Part shown: positions 7,933-16,098 of the stretch, piece after piece
How the letters are laid out: the number at the start of each line of letters is the position of its first letter
Numbering within the stretch: the first letter of the stretch is position 1
Assembly: GCA_002428205.1 (NCBI GenBank)
Contig: DIUH01000082.1
Location: 1-23,894 of the forward strand
Length of the DNA: 23,894 bases
Reading direction: 5' to 3'
Origin: Planctomycetaceae bacterium UBA6163
GTDB taxonomy: Bacteria; Planctomycetota; Planctomycetia; Pirellulales; Pirellulaceae
Translations under genes and position numbers: made by a program
The notes under the pieces: generated by a model
Seen by the model: only the letters and a program-made list of their open reading frames with translations
Told to the model about the DNA's origin: nothing
Databases searched by the model: none

Positions 7933-8931
7933 ATGATTGAGAATGCCGGCGATCCGATCACCGATACCACTGTGGAAACGATCCTGCACACGGTGCAACG
8001 TGCGATCCGAGGGGACATGGAAGCGATCCTCTTCTTGGCCGCCGGATATTTGTTGCCGGCCGTGTTATCACTATTGGCCATCTTCATCGGTTACTTAGCC
8101 GCTAGTTATTTATCGCGGGTTGCCAGTGGGCCGGTGTGCCGGCGAGTCGATCAAACGCTGGGCAAGTTTATCGGCAAAGTGATCTTCTATGGCGTCCTGC
8201 TAGGTGTCGTCGGATTGGTCTTGAGCCAAGTGGGGGTAAAGCTGGGCGGGTTGGTGACGATCTTAGCCGCCGCGGGTTTCGCGATCGGTCTTGCCTTTCA
8301 AGGGACACTCAGCAATTTCGCAGCAGGCGTATTGTTGTTGGTTTTTCGCCCGTTCAAGGTTGGCGACTTTATCAATGCCGCGGGGGTGATGGGTAAGGTA
8401 AATGAGATCGACCTGTTCACGACGACGCTCGACACACCCGACTACCGGCGGATCATTGTTCCCAACAGTTCGATTTCGGGCAGTACGATCGAAAACGTTA
8501 GCTTCCACCTTCACCGTCGCGCCGAAGTTTTGGTCGGCGTCGCTTATCATGCTGATATCGACCGAACTCGCGAGGCGCTCACCCAGGCATGCTTGGCACT
8601 GGGTGAACGCGTGATTCAGGGCGAAGGCCGTGGGTACCAGGTGGTCTTAAGCGATTTGGGCGCCAGCAGTGTGAATTGGATCGTGCGGGCTTGGGTCGCG
8701 TCTTCCGATTTCTTCGCCGCGAGAGAATTGTTGACCGTTGAAGTCAAACGGCAACTCGATACAGCCGGGATCGTCATTCCCTTCCCCCAAATGGATGTCC
8801 ATCTGTATCGGCAAAGCGAAATCGATGTCGAAACCGAACCGGGACAGGGCCAGCGACAGCGGCCACGGTTGCGAACGGCCGCCACCGAGGTTCGTCGCGA
8901 TCCGTCCGCTTGGGGCGATCGCGCCGTTTAA
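7933..8931 (+). CDS. MscS-family mechanosensitive channel
   Basis: This is a small-conductance mechanosensitive channel, which opens under membrane tension to release solutes during osmotic downshock. The 332-aa product has two membrane helices (about 31-55 and 79-100) and the pore helix TM3 at about 105-140 with the family signature ILAAAGFAIGLAFQGTLSNFAAG and then RPFKVGDFI. The beta domain follows with PDYRRIIVPNS, and the end of the family domain is IPFPQMDVHL at about 283-291. A 40-residue Gln/Arg-rich tail is extra. I chose ATG at 7933 because AAGGAAG lies 4-6 nt upstream (7922-7928); the frame stays open back to 7759 but the extra 58 residues do not resemble MscS. E. coli MscS has 286 aa. 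The gene is alone and divergent from flgF. Confidence 0.93.
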   Translation: MIENAGDPITDTTVETILHTVQRAIRGDMEAILFLAAGYLLPAVLSLLAIFIGYLAASYLSRVASGPVCRRVDQTLGKFIGKVIFYGVLLGVVGLVLSQVGVKLGGLVTILAAAGFAIGLAFQGTLSNFAAGVLLLVFRPFKVGDFINAAGVMGKVNEIDLFTTTLDTPDYRRIIVPNSSISGSTIENVSFHLHRRAEVLVGVAYHADIDRTREALTQACLALGERVIQGEGRGYQVVLSDLGASSVNWIVRAWVASSDFFAARELLTVEVKRQLDTAGIVIPFPQMDVHLYRQSEIDVETEPGQGQRQRPRLRTAATEVRRDPSAWGDRAV

Positions 8932-9115
8932 GCGGGATCTAGACCGCTGGGCGTGTATTAATGCCTCACCTAAGGCCCGCCACGGGTGGGAATCGATTAA
9001 ACTGTATGGTCGTGTGGTCAGATCGATGCCGCTGCGGCGATCTCATTGCGATTTGCCCGCAATGCAAGCATCAATGACGCCTTAATAACAGTCTCGGACA
9101 GCAACGAAACGATTT

Positions 9116-9286
9116 ATGGACAAAAAAGCAAAAAAGCGGTTTGAAGTCATTAAAAAGAAGCTTGAGCCGTTGCGGTTGAGGTTAGCCGGCGCGAAACAGC
9201 AGCAAGATGACCCGCAAGAGGTTGCCCAGTTACAGGCAGAGATTGCCAAACTCGAAGGCGAAATGGTGAGTTTGAAGGCGGAATGA
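9116..9286 (+). CDS. Small 56-aa charged coiled-coil protein
   Basis: The frame encodes 56 residues, starting MDKKAKKRFEVIKKKLEPLR and ending LEGEMVSLKAE. It is rich in Lys, Glu and Gln with hydrophobic residues spaced as in two short helices (residues 8-30 and 35-56), separated by DDPQE. There is no signal peptide, membrane segment or cysteine. Composition, a proper stop and a free position between two genes suggest a real gene, and I recall similar small Lys-rich proteins in planctomycete genomes, but I cannot confirm this here. A possible GCAACG leader gives no clear ribosome-binding site. The terminator-like hairpin at 9329-9346 follows. Function unknown. Confidence 0.7.
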   Translation: MDKKAKKRFEVIKKKLEPLRLRLAGAKQQQDDPQEVAQLQAEIAKLEGEMVSLKAE

Positions 9287-9328
9287 CCAAAACCACCAAC
9301 AGAGTGCGGTGAAGCAGCGGGTTCCCTT

Positions 9329-9346
9329 AGCGCCGGGTGGCGCTTT
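9329..9346 (+). terminator. Terminator-like hairpin after the 56-aa gene
   Basis: AGCGCC at 9329-9334 pairs with GGCGCT at 9339-9344 across the loop GGGT, followed by only TT-G. The stem is compact and GC-rich and lies 43 nt after the stop at 9286, but the U-run is very short, so it is a weak intrinsic terminator at best. Confidence 0.4.
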
Positions 9347-9377
9347 GCGGAGCCGATTCAAATGCTTGTCCTTTTTT

Positions 9378-9393
9378 TGGCACGCCGCTCGCG
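9378..9393 (+). promoter_or_regulatory. Possible sigma-54-type promoter (weak)
   Basis: TGGCACG followed by CCGC and TCGCG keeps the GG-N10-GC core of -24/-12 promoters (GG at 9379-9380, GC at 9391-9392) behind a T-rich stretch. It differs from TTGC at one base of the -12 element. It points to the vWA gene, about 380 bp downstream. One such match in 24 kb can be chance. Confidence 0.25.
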
Positions 9394-9433
9394 TTCTATC
9401 TGAGATGACTGTTGTTTAGATGACAAAAGTCGT

Positions 9434-9495
9434 TTTTGCCCGAGGCAAAATTGAACAACTGTGGCACATTGCAACAGTTGCGACCGTCACAGTCG
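9434..9495 (+). other. Cluster of three hairpins in the leader of the vWA protein gene
   Basis: Hairpin 1 pairs TTTTGCC (9434-9440) with GGCAAAA (9444-9450) around CGA. Hairpin 2 pairs CAACTGT (9456-9462) with ACAGTTG (9474-9480), and inside it GCA (9464-9466) pairs with TGC (9470-9472), leaving a 3-nt loop. Hairpin 3 pairs CGAC (9481-9484) with GTCG (9492-9495). They follow each other with almost no spacing. This could be a structured 5' leader, a small RNA, or an operator array. Confidence 0.5.
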
Positions 9496-9770
9496 AAGTC
9501 GTGATTTAGGAAATCTGGCAGTTTTCTATCGCGATTTTTCAGGCTCTGAATAGACTCAGGGATAGTAGCGTGATTTCCTCGGGCAAGACGATGACGCGAA
9601 ACTAATCAATGGTTGGTCGGCGGCATGCTGGCGAGTCGGTTGACAATCGCGACCGCTACAGCCAGTTGGCAACAATGACCAGACTACAGCGACATAACCA
9701 GACAATCGGCAACATCGGTTGGGGCCTTTTCTCGATACCTCGGCCAGATTTCGTTTTGGAGAATTTTCGG

Positions 9771-12700
9771 ATGCGACTGCAACGCGACTTTCGATTTGGA
9801 ACAGTTTTGGCAGCGATGGGGCTGGTATCAGGCCTATTTCCGCTAGCCGCTGAAGCTCAAATTGCCCCGGTTAGCGGCGGCGAACTGGCCAGCCGGGTTG
9901 CGACGTATGAGGACTCCACCGGGCAGGGCTATTTTGCCGCTTCGGTGCAACCACCGGCTGACGACGCCCTGTTGAAACTGGTCGGCGGTGGACCGGCGAG
10001 ACTGAGCATCGTTATCGACACGTCGGCCAGCCAGGGCGGTGCGTACCGAGCAGACCAGATGTCAGCACTGAACGCTTTATTGGCCGCTTTGCGTGCCGGT
10101 GATACGGTCCAATTGTTCGCCGCAGACGTGTCGACCACCGCCCTGTGCGAGCCAATCGACGCTAAAGACGCTTCAGCGATTCGTGTTGCTGTGGACAAGT
10201 TGAGTCGGCGATTACCGCTGGGCAATACTAATCTCTCCGGCTCGCTGCAGACCGCGCGAGCCTCTTTGTTGGCTGGGCCACGGGGCGAAACTCGCAGTTT
10301 GGTTTATATCGGCGATGGTGCGTCGATTGAATTGGCTGCGGATGTTGAAAAGTTTGAAACCTTGGTCGACGCCCTGCGGGCAGACCAGATTGCGGTGCAT
10401 GGAATTGCCGTTGGGCCGTCAAAGAATATTGCCTTGCTGGGCACCTTAGCCAACCATACCGGTGGCGAATTGGCAGTAATCGCTGATGGGCAAGCCGACG
10501 CGGCGTCGAATATCGGCAAACAGATGGCGGCCGCAGCGACGCTGTCACCGATTTGGGTCACTCAATTAACCTTGCCCAAAGGTCTGGAAACGATTCAGAC
10601 AGATCGGCTGCCACCGTTGCGTGTTGACCGTGATTCGCTGTTCTTTGGCTTGGCCTCATCATCCGCCGATGGTCCGATTCGCATTGAAGGCTCAACCGCA
10701 CGCGGTTCGGTGGCGTTTGCGACTGATACGACGATTGAATCCAAGCACCCTGACTTTGCATTCTTGCCCGGATTAATCAACGACGCCCAAAAGAATAATG
10801 GATTGTTGTTGCCAACTGCTGGCTCGGGTTTGCTGCGGGAATTAGCACGAGTGATGGCCCTGCGGTCCGAAGAATTGACCGCCGCAGCTGAATTGGCGAT
10901 GGCGACCGGCAGCCAAAGGGGCGCCGAAGCGATCGCGAAAATGGCACTCGACAACGACCCGACAAACGCCGCCGCACAGAAGGTGCGCGAGCGAGCGATC
11001 GCGGGTGACCGACTTGTTTTCCAAAATGAGGCCGATCCGTTCGGTGGCATTTTTGGCGATGATAATGCTGCAGCCCCTGCAGCCGAAGTCGCTGATCCCT
11101 TTGGCACCGATGCACCAGCGGCAACGAATGATCCGTTCGCAGCACCGACCGCGCCACCGGCCGCAGCGCCAGCGCCTGGGCGTCGCGCACCGGCCGCTAT
11201 GCCGCCGGCACCGAGGCCGCAATTGGATCGTGGTGCCGCAATAGCAGCGGGCAACGGTGGATTGCTCGAAGCACCGTCAGGTTTGCTCGACCAAGTCGCA
11301 GCCGCGCGAGCCCAAGAAACGGGCCGTCTGCGAGCTCAGGTCACGGCACAATTGTTGGAAGCTCGACGGCTGCTGGATACTAATCCGATTGGTGTATCGA
11401 ACAAGTTGAAAACTTTGTTGGCCCAGGTGGAAAATCAGCCAGATGTCGATCCGCAAGTCCGCCAAGAATTGGTTGGACAAGTCCGATCGGCAATTCAATC
11501 AGCCAGCCGACGCGAGGCCGCTGCGATCGAAGCTGAAGCGACTGCAATGCAGATCGCCGCCGCAGCAACTCAAACCGAACTGTTGTTGCAGGAAGCGTTC
11601 CGTCGTGAGGATCAACTGCAAACACTTTCGAATCAGATGAACTCCCTGATCAGGGAGGGGCGACTTCGCTACGCCGACTCGGAGATCATTCCGGCCATTC
11701 AGGAACTTGCCAAGGATTCTGTGTTCTCCAACCAAGCGTTGTTAAGTACACAAATGTTGAACTCCGCAACTCGTATGCGAGACCTGCGATTGCGCCGCGA
11801 GCGCAACTTCTTGGACGCGATGGCAATCGCCGAAGAAGCGAACATTCCGTTCGTTGAAGATTTGCCTGTGCAATATCCAGATGCCGAAACTTGGCAACGA
11901 ATGAGCCTTCGTCGGCTGGAAAAGTATGGTTCGCTCGATTTGTTGGGTGACAACGAAGCCGAGCGAAACATCAACCGGGCGCTTAACGACGAGGTTAGCT
12001 TCTCGTTCATCGAAGAAACACTCGAGAATGCGGTACGCATCATCGCCGAAGATCGCGGTATCAATTTCCGCCTCGATTTTGCCGCGCTGGCCGACACAAC
12101 GATCACGCCGGACGAGCCGATTACTTTGACCCTGAACAACGTATCGTTGCGGTCTTTCATCCGTGAAATGCTCGATCCTTTTGAGGATTTGACCTATGAG
12201 GTCAAAAACTCGATTCTGAAGATCACGTCGGTCGAAAAGGCCGAGGCGAACCCCACGGCTCGAATTTATGCTGTCGGCGACCTGGGAACTCCAATCATGA
12301 TGGGTGGCGGCATGGGCGGAATGGGTGGCATGATGGGCGGTATGGGCGGTGGTATGGGTGGTATGGGCGGAATGATGGGAGGCATGGGCGGTGGCATGGG
12401 AGGCATGGGCGGAATGGGCGGCGGCATGGGCGGCATGGGGATGATGGCTGTTCCCGATGAAGCTTCGCTTTCGACCAAAAAGTCTGCCGTCAAGCCGAAC
12501 GTCGGCACTAGCCAAGCGGAAGTTGGTCAAGCGACCACGGACGCGGACGAGAGTGCCGATGCACAGACCGCTCATCACCGCATCAAGCTGGAAAACGTTG
12601 CCGATCCCGCTTCACTGGAGGCGTGGTTGCAGTACTTCGAGGGCGTCAAACCCGAGTCGCCCGAGGCGTTGCAAGCCCATGATCGTCGAGTGCTGTCGAC

Positions 12701-14147
12701 CGTCGGTTATTTCAATACGAAAGTTAAACAGGCCGAAAAAGCGGGCAACAGCCAGGCGGCCCGTGACGCGTTTGAGGCGATCCGCAATCTCGTCGGCGCG
12801 GCAATCCTCAGCGGTCACGTTCAACCCTGGATGTACCACGCTTACGCGATTTCGCTGCGAGGTACCGGGGCTGATATTCAAGAAATTGAACGGGCTTATT
12901 TATCAGCGGTCGATTTTGCCGATACGCCAGACGAGATTTTGATTGTCGCAGAGCAGTTGCGGCGAATCGGTTGCGACGCCTCGGCACTGCGGCTCTGTCG
13001 CGACGTAACAGCGGCTCAGCCTTACCGTCGCGAAGCATTTGTAATGGGGCTTCGTTTGGCCGAAAAGTTGGACGATTTGGAGGCAATGCAATGGGCATGC
13101 AAGGGGATTTTGAGCCAAGCATGGCCACGCGGCAGTGAGAAAGTTGAAGCGGACGCGAGGCTGTTGGCTCGTGCGACTCATCAAGCTTTGGTCCAACAGG
13201 GCAAGAAAGACGATGCGGCAAAGTTTTTAAACAGTCTAAAGGAAGCAACCTCGCATGATTTGGTGGTTCGCGTCAGTTGGACTGGCGATGCGGATATCGA
13301 CATCGCGGTTGAGGAACCATCCGGCACGGTCAGCTCGGCACAAACACCTTATGCCGCTGGCGGCGGAACGTTCTTGGGCGATGGTTTTCCAGGGCTGGAG
13401 TCCAAAGAGGAAGGCGGCGTGTTGTCGGAAACCTATCTCTGCCCACAAGGCTACTCCGGCGTTTATCGAGTATTGGTTCGTCGCGTTTGGGGTAACGTCA
13501 CGTCAGGCCACGTCACTATCGACATCCTTAGCGACGTGGGGCGACCGAGCCAACGTTACATCCGCAAGCAGATCGAATTGACCGAGAAGGATGCGCTTGT
13601 CAAAGTTGAGGTCAAAGAAGGGACTCGTAAGGCAGAGGTTGGCGAAGCCCAATTGGCTCACCTTCGTGACGTACAAAAGGGTGCAAACCAGAAGTTCTTA
13701 GGCCAGTTTTTTGGCGGTGATGACCCGGCCGTCCAGCAGCAGTTTTTCTCAGACCTAGCCGCCATGCGAGCCCTCAGTGGCGGCGGATCTGGCTTTACAC
13801 CAGTCCTAGGTGGTCCAGGCGCGTTTGGCCTTCAAGGTGCTGTCGGTTTCCGACCAGAAATCACGGTCATTCCCGAAGGTGCGATGATGATGACGAACGC
13901 TGTTATTTCATCGGATCGACGTTACGTTCGCGTGACCCCCACACCGTTCTTCTCGCAAATCGGCGAAGTCAATACGTTCAACTTTGTTACCGGTGAGGAG
14001 GGTGGAGGCATCGGTGGCGGTGGCGGAGGTATTGGTGGCGGTGGCGGCGGCATCGGTGGCGGTGGCGGCGGTATCGGTGGCGGCCTCGGCGGCGGTGGTG
14101 GTGGCGGATTCGGTGGTGGCGGCCTTGGCGGAGGCGGCTTCAACTAA
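9771..14147 (+). CDS. Large secreted vWA protein with secretin-N-like module, Gly/Met tract, DUF2135-like domain and polyglycine tail
   Basis: The 1458-aa product is secreted: signal peptide in residues 1-32 (GTVLAAMGLVSGLFPLAAEA). A vWA-type domain follows with a complete metal-binding MIDAS: Asp83-x-Ser85-x-Ser87, Thr153 and Asp182. Then come an Ala/Pro-rich linker with DPFG repeats (about 425-490), a long helical part with coiled-coil character (about 525-650), a module around 700-825 that resembles the secretin-N-like domain repeated in planctomycetes (YPDAETWQRMSLRR, then SFSFIEETLENAVRII, then LRSFIREMLDP), a Gly/Met tract (843-892), TPR-like helices, a DUF2135-like beta domain (about 1160-1285; GDADIDIAVEEPSG) and a polyglycine tail (1411-1457). 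ATG at 9771 is chosen for GGAG 9 nt upstream and the signal peptide. vWA domains bind ligands in protein complexes; the real partner is unknown. Confidence 0.85.
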   Translation: MRLQRDFRFGTVLAAMGLVSGLFPLAAEAQIAPVSGGELASRVATYEDSTGQGYFAASVQPPADDALLKLVGGGPARLSIVIDTSASQGGAYRADQMSALNALLAALRAGDTVQLFAADVSTTALCEPIDAKDASAIRVAVDKLSRRLPLGNTNLSGSLQTARASLLAGPRGETRSLVYIGDGASIELAADVEKFETLVDALRADQIAVHGIAVGPSKNIALLGTLANHTGGELAVIADGQADAASNIGKQMAAAATLSPIWVTQLTLPKGLETIQTDRLPPLRVDRDSLFFGLASSSADGPIRIEGSTARGSVAFATDTTIESKHPDFAFLPGLINDAQKNNGLLLPTAGSGLLRELARVMALRSEELTAAAELAMATGSQRGAEAIAKMALDNDPTNAAAQKVRERAIAGDRLVFQNEADPFGGIFGDDNAAAPAAEVADPFGTDAPAATNDPFAAPTAPPAAAPAPGRRAPAAMPPAPRPQLDRGAAIAAGNGGLLEAPSGLLDQVAAARAQETGRLRAQVTAQLLEARRLLDTNPIGVSNKLKTLLAQVENQPDVDPQVRQELVGQVRSAIQSASRREAAAIEAEATAMQIAAAATQTELLLQEAFRREDQLQTLSNQMNSLIREGRLRYADSEIIPAIQELAKDSVFSNQALLSTQMLNSATRMRDLRLRRERNFLDAMAIAEEANIPFVEDLPVQYPDAETWQRMSLRRLEKYGSLDLLGDNEAERNINRALNDEVSFSFIEETLENAVRIIAEDRGINFRLDFAALADTTITPDEPITLTLNNVSLRSFIREMLDPFEDLTYEVKNSILKITSVEKAEANPTARIYAVGDLGTPIMMGGGMGGMGGMMGGMGGGMGGMGGMMGGMGGGMGGMGGMGGGMGGMGMMAVPDEASLSTKKSAVKPNVGTSQAEVGQATTDADESADAQTAHHRIKLENVADPASLEAWLQYFEGVKPESPEALQAHDRRVLSTVGYFNTKVKQAEKAGNSQAARDAFEAIRNLVGAAILSGHVQPWMYHAYAISLRGTGADIQEIERAYLSAVDFADTPDEILIVAEQLRRIGCDASALRLCRDVTAAQPYRREAFVMGLRLAEKLDDLEAMQWACKGILSQAWPRGSEKVEADARLLARATHQALVQQGKKDDAAKFLNSLKEATSHDLVVRVSWTGDADIDIAVEEPSGTVSSAQTPYAAGGGTFLGDGFPGLESKEEGGVLSETYLCPQGYSGVYRVLVRRVWGNVTSGHVTIDILSDVGRPSQRYIRKQIELTEKDALVKVEVKEGTRKAEVGEAQLAHLRDVQKGANQKFLGQFFGGDDPAVQQQFFSDLAAMRALSGGGSGFTPVLGGPGAFGLQGAVGFRPEITVIPEGAMMMTNAVISSDRRYVRVTPTPFFSQIGEVNTFNFVTGEEGGGIGGGGGGIGGGGGGIGGGGGGIGGGLGGGGGGGFGGGGLGGGGFN
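12297..12446 (+). repeat. Gly/Met-rich tandem repeat inside the vWA protein gene
   Basis: About 50 codons encode only Met and Gly (units such as MGGMGGMMGG and MGGGMGG). Degenerate ATGGGCGGN units alternate, so the tract can expand or contract. The reverse strand here gives a His/Ala/Ser-rich open frame that is an artefact of this composition. Confidence 0.9.
13998..14144 (+). repeat. Polyglycine C-terminal tail built from 21-bp tandem units
   Basis: Three nearly identical 21-bp units encode the heptad GGGGGGI, beginning at about 14013; the later units end in Leu or Phe in place of Ile. The tail ends ...GGGFN and the stop at 14145-14147. Third positions vary between units, so the repeat is not brand new. 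Confidence 0.9.
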
Positions 14148-14171
14148 TTCGCCTCCCATGGACACCGAGCA

Positions 14172-14210
14172 ACCGAGTGCGTTTTGCCGTCACAGGTGAC
14201 GCCACTCGGT
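14172..14210 (+). terminator. Hairpin after the vWA protein gene, possible terminator
   Basis: ACCGAGTG (14172-14179) pairs with CACTCGGT (14203-14210), and inside it CGTCAC (14188-14193) pairs with GTGACG (14196-14201) over a tight loop. It starts 25 nt after the stop at 14147. There is no U-run after it, so it may be a 3'-end stabiliser or a rho-linked site instead of an intrinsic terminator. Confidence 0.4.
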
Positions 14211-14399
14211 ATGGCGCCCTGTTTATCCCCAAGAAAGAAGTTTCCCTGAGAGGCATCTGTCGTCCAAACCCCTGGACGCTAACTTTCTGGTTCGACGAAG
14301 CACGAGCTTGATGTTACGTCCCGAGGCGAAATCAACTAAACTATCTGGGGATTGGTTGAAACGCATGTTGCGGGATGGATTGTCTGAAGGATCGGTGGA

Positions 14400-15152
14400 A
14401 TGGGTTATTTGGTCACTTGCGAACACGGTTCCGATCTCGTCCCGTCATCGCTTGCCAGCTTCTTCAATGCTCAAGAGTCGGATGGTCGATTCGTTTGCGG
14501 CAGCGGATTCGATGTCGCTGCACGACAGGTGGCACGTCATTTCGCCGCTCGACTAGGGTGTGCGGCGGTTGAGGCCAAGTACAGTCCGATTGTGATCGAC
14601 TGCAATCGCCCGACCAATCATCGCTTGTTGTTCTCGCCATTAGCGAGAAAACTTCCACTCGCAGAACGCCAAGCCTTAATTCGAGACGTCCACTCGGCTC
14701 ACCACTCACGAGTTCGCACATTGGTCGACCACCAACAGAGATGTGGCGAGCAGACGATTCATTTGGCGATTCATTCGTTCGCGCCGTTCGAACCGGGAAG
14801 GGTTCCAGACAGAGATAATCGTCGTTTCGACTCGGCCCGTCGCACCGATCTAGGATTGTTGTACGATCCGTCGCGAACTTTGGAGCGAGACCTGTGTGCC
14901 CATTGGTATGAATCGCTGTTCGATCGTGTGCCGATGATCCGCGTACGGCGGAATTACCCCATGCGAGGCACACGCGAAGGCATCACTCAATCGCTCCGGC
15001 GGGAGTATCCTGCCGACAGATATTTGGGGATCGAGTTGCAAATGAATCAAGCGTGGTGCGCACGCGAATTGTCGATCAGCCGCCACGTCTTGGATGGGAT
15101 CATCGACAGTCTGACAGAGCTTTGCGGATTGGATCAAAGTTTCGCGGCTTAG
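14400..15152 (+). CDS. N-formylglutamate amidohydrolase-family protein
   Basis: The 250-aa product belongs to the family that splits N-formylglutamate into formate and glutamate, the last step of one histidine degradation route. Recognisable elements are VTCEHGSD near residues 5-12, IVIDCNRP at 64-71, HSFAPF at 125-130 (the conserved histidine region of the zinc site) and YLGIELQMNQAW at 208-219. Length is normal for the family (about 250-300 aa). No signal peptide. The ATG at 14400 follows AAGGA by about 9 nt. No other hut gene is in view, and many planctomycete family members stand alone, so the physiological substrate is open. The gap of 252 bp before it carries only the hairpin at 14172. 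Confidence 0.85.
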   Translation: MGYLVTCEHGSDLVPSSLASFFNAQESDGRFVCGSGFDVAARQVARHFAARLGCAAVEAKYSPIVIDCNRPTNHRLLFSPLARKLPLAERQALIRDVHSAHHSRVRTLVDHQQRCGEQTIHLAIHSFAPFEPGRVPDRDNRRFDSARRTDLGLLYDPSRTLERDLCAHWYESLFDRVPMIRVRRNYPMRGTREGITQSLRREYPADRYLGIELQMNQAWCARELSISRHVLDGIIDSLTELCGLDQSFAA

Positions 15153-15330
15153 TCGTCTCGTGGGGCACACCAGGCTAGCGCCGAGAACCCGAACGGGTAT
15201 CATCTACAACCTGGCAATCGGCCGGCGGTTAAAATAATTTGTCGTCACATCCGACGCAGTTAACAATCTTCTTTGATTGTCGCCCCTATCACTCCTGCCC
15301 CTGCCCCTCTCGCTACAAGGCCCGCACCTC

Positions 15331-16083
15331 ATGAAATCTTTGTTCCAAACGACGAGAAGTCTTAAGTTATCCGTCGTCGCATTGCTGTTCCTATCACCAG
15401 CGACCACGGGAGCGGCAATTGGCGAAGAGCCCGTTGAAGTATCCGCAGCAAGAATTGACGGCAACGGCCCAGACTGGATCGCACTGACCGAAAAAGATTT
15501 CGTTCCAGTCAATGGTGATGCGGATACGTGGAAGTTTGTAGACGGGGAAATACACACAACTGGCAAACCGGTCGGTGTGATGCGCACTAAGAAGATGTAC
15601 ACCAATTTCGATTTGGTGGTGCAGTGGCGCCATCTCGAAAAGGGCGGTAACTCAGGAATCTTTGCTTGGGTCACCGACAAAGGCTTAGAAGGTCTTCAAA
15701 AAAATCAACTGCCCAGTGTTGGTATTGAGATTCAGATGCTGGACCAGGGATACCATGAAAAATACACCAAATCGACCGGCAAGGTTGGCGATTGGTTTAC
15801 CACCCATGGCGATATCTTTCCTGTGGGCAGTTCGAGAATGAAGCCATTTCCACCGACGTCGCCCAATGGTTCGCGCAGCTTCCCAACCAAGGAATTGAGC
15901 CGGCCGGCGGGTCAGTGGAATCATTACTATGTCCGCGGCATTCAAGGCGAAATCCGCCTTTGGGTTAATGGCGAGGAGGTTTCCGGTGGCACACAATGCG
16001 ATCCCAGCAGCGGCTACTTCTGCCTAGAGGCCGAAGGTTCACCGGTGGAGTTTCGCGGCCTGAAGGTTCGCCAATTGCCCTGA
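15331..16083 (+). CDS. Secreted DUF1080 (3-keto-disaccharide hydrolase family) protein
   Basis: The 250-aa product has a signal peptide (LKLSVVALLFLSPATTGAA) and one jelly-roll domain of the DUF1080 family, which is highly expanded in planctomycetes; some members hydrolyse 3-keto-glycosides. Seen motifs are DWIALTEKDF and WKFVDGEIHTTG (about 44-75), TNFDLVVQWRH, then GNSGIFAWV at about 107-115, the IEIQMLDQGY segment, WNHYYVRGIQGEIRLWVNGE and the end GYFCLEAEGSPVEFRGLKVRQLP. Length fits a single-domain family member. The ATG at 15331 is chosen for the signal peptide; the frame is open from 15277 but the upstream 18 residues are unconvincing. It converges on the ftsQ-like gene with a 15-bp gap. 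Activity is by family inference only. Confidence 0.9.
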   Translation: MKSLFQTTRSLKLSVVALLFLSPATTGAAIGEEPVEVSAARIDGNGPDWIALTEKDFVPVNGDADTWKFVDGEIHTTGKPVGVMRTKKMYTNFDLVVQWRHLEKGGNSGIFAWVTDKGLEGLQKNQLPSVGIEIQMLDQGYHEKYTKSTGKVGDWFTTHGDIFPVGSSRMKPFPPTSPNGSRSFPTKELSRPAGQWNHYYVRGIQGEIRLWVNGEEVSGGTQCDPSSGYFCLEAEGSPVEFRGLKVRQLP

Positions 16084-16098
16084 TTTTTAGCTTATAGA

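Larger units (their letters stand above)
9287..9770. other. 484-bp non-coding leader region upstream of the vWA protein gene
   Basis: No credible gene is seen here. The region holds the terminator-like hairpin at 9329-9346, a sigma-54-like site at 9378-9393, and a row of three hairpins between 9434 and 9495. The frame of the downstream gene is open back to 9609, but the added 54 residues carry no signal and the real start (9771) has its own ribosome-binding site. Confidence 0.6.

Noticed and set aside
8931..8948. AGCGG/CCGCT stem right after the MscS stop
   Set aside because: Five base pairs, no T-run; chance level.
10595..11254. 219-codon minus-strand frame inside the vWA gene
   Set aside because: Its sequence mirrors the Ala/Pro-rich linker on the coding strand; low complexity and no family motif.
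11742..12578. 278-codon minus-strand frame rich in His, Ala, Ser
   Set aside because: It is the antisense of the Met/Gly repeat and the secretin-N-like module; composition is caused by the repeat, and it has no domain or ribosome-binding site.
13922..14143. Polyproline minus-strand frame
   Set aside because: Artefact of the polyglycine tail on the plus strand.
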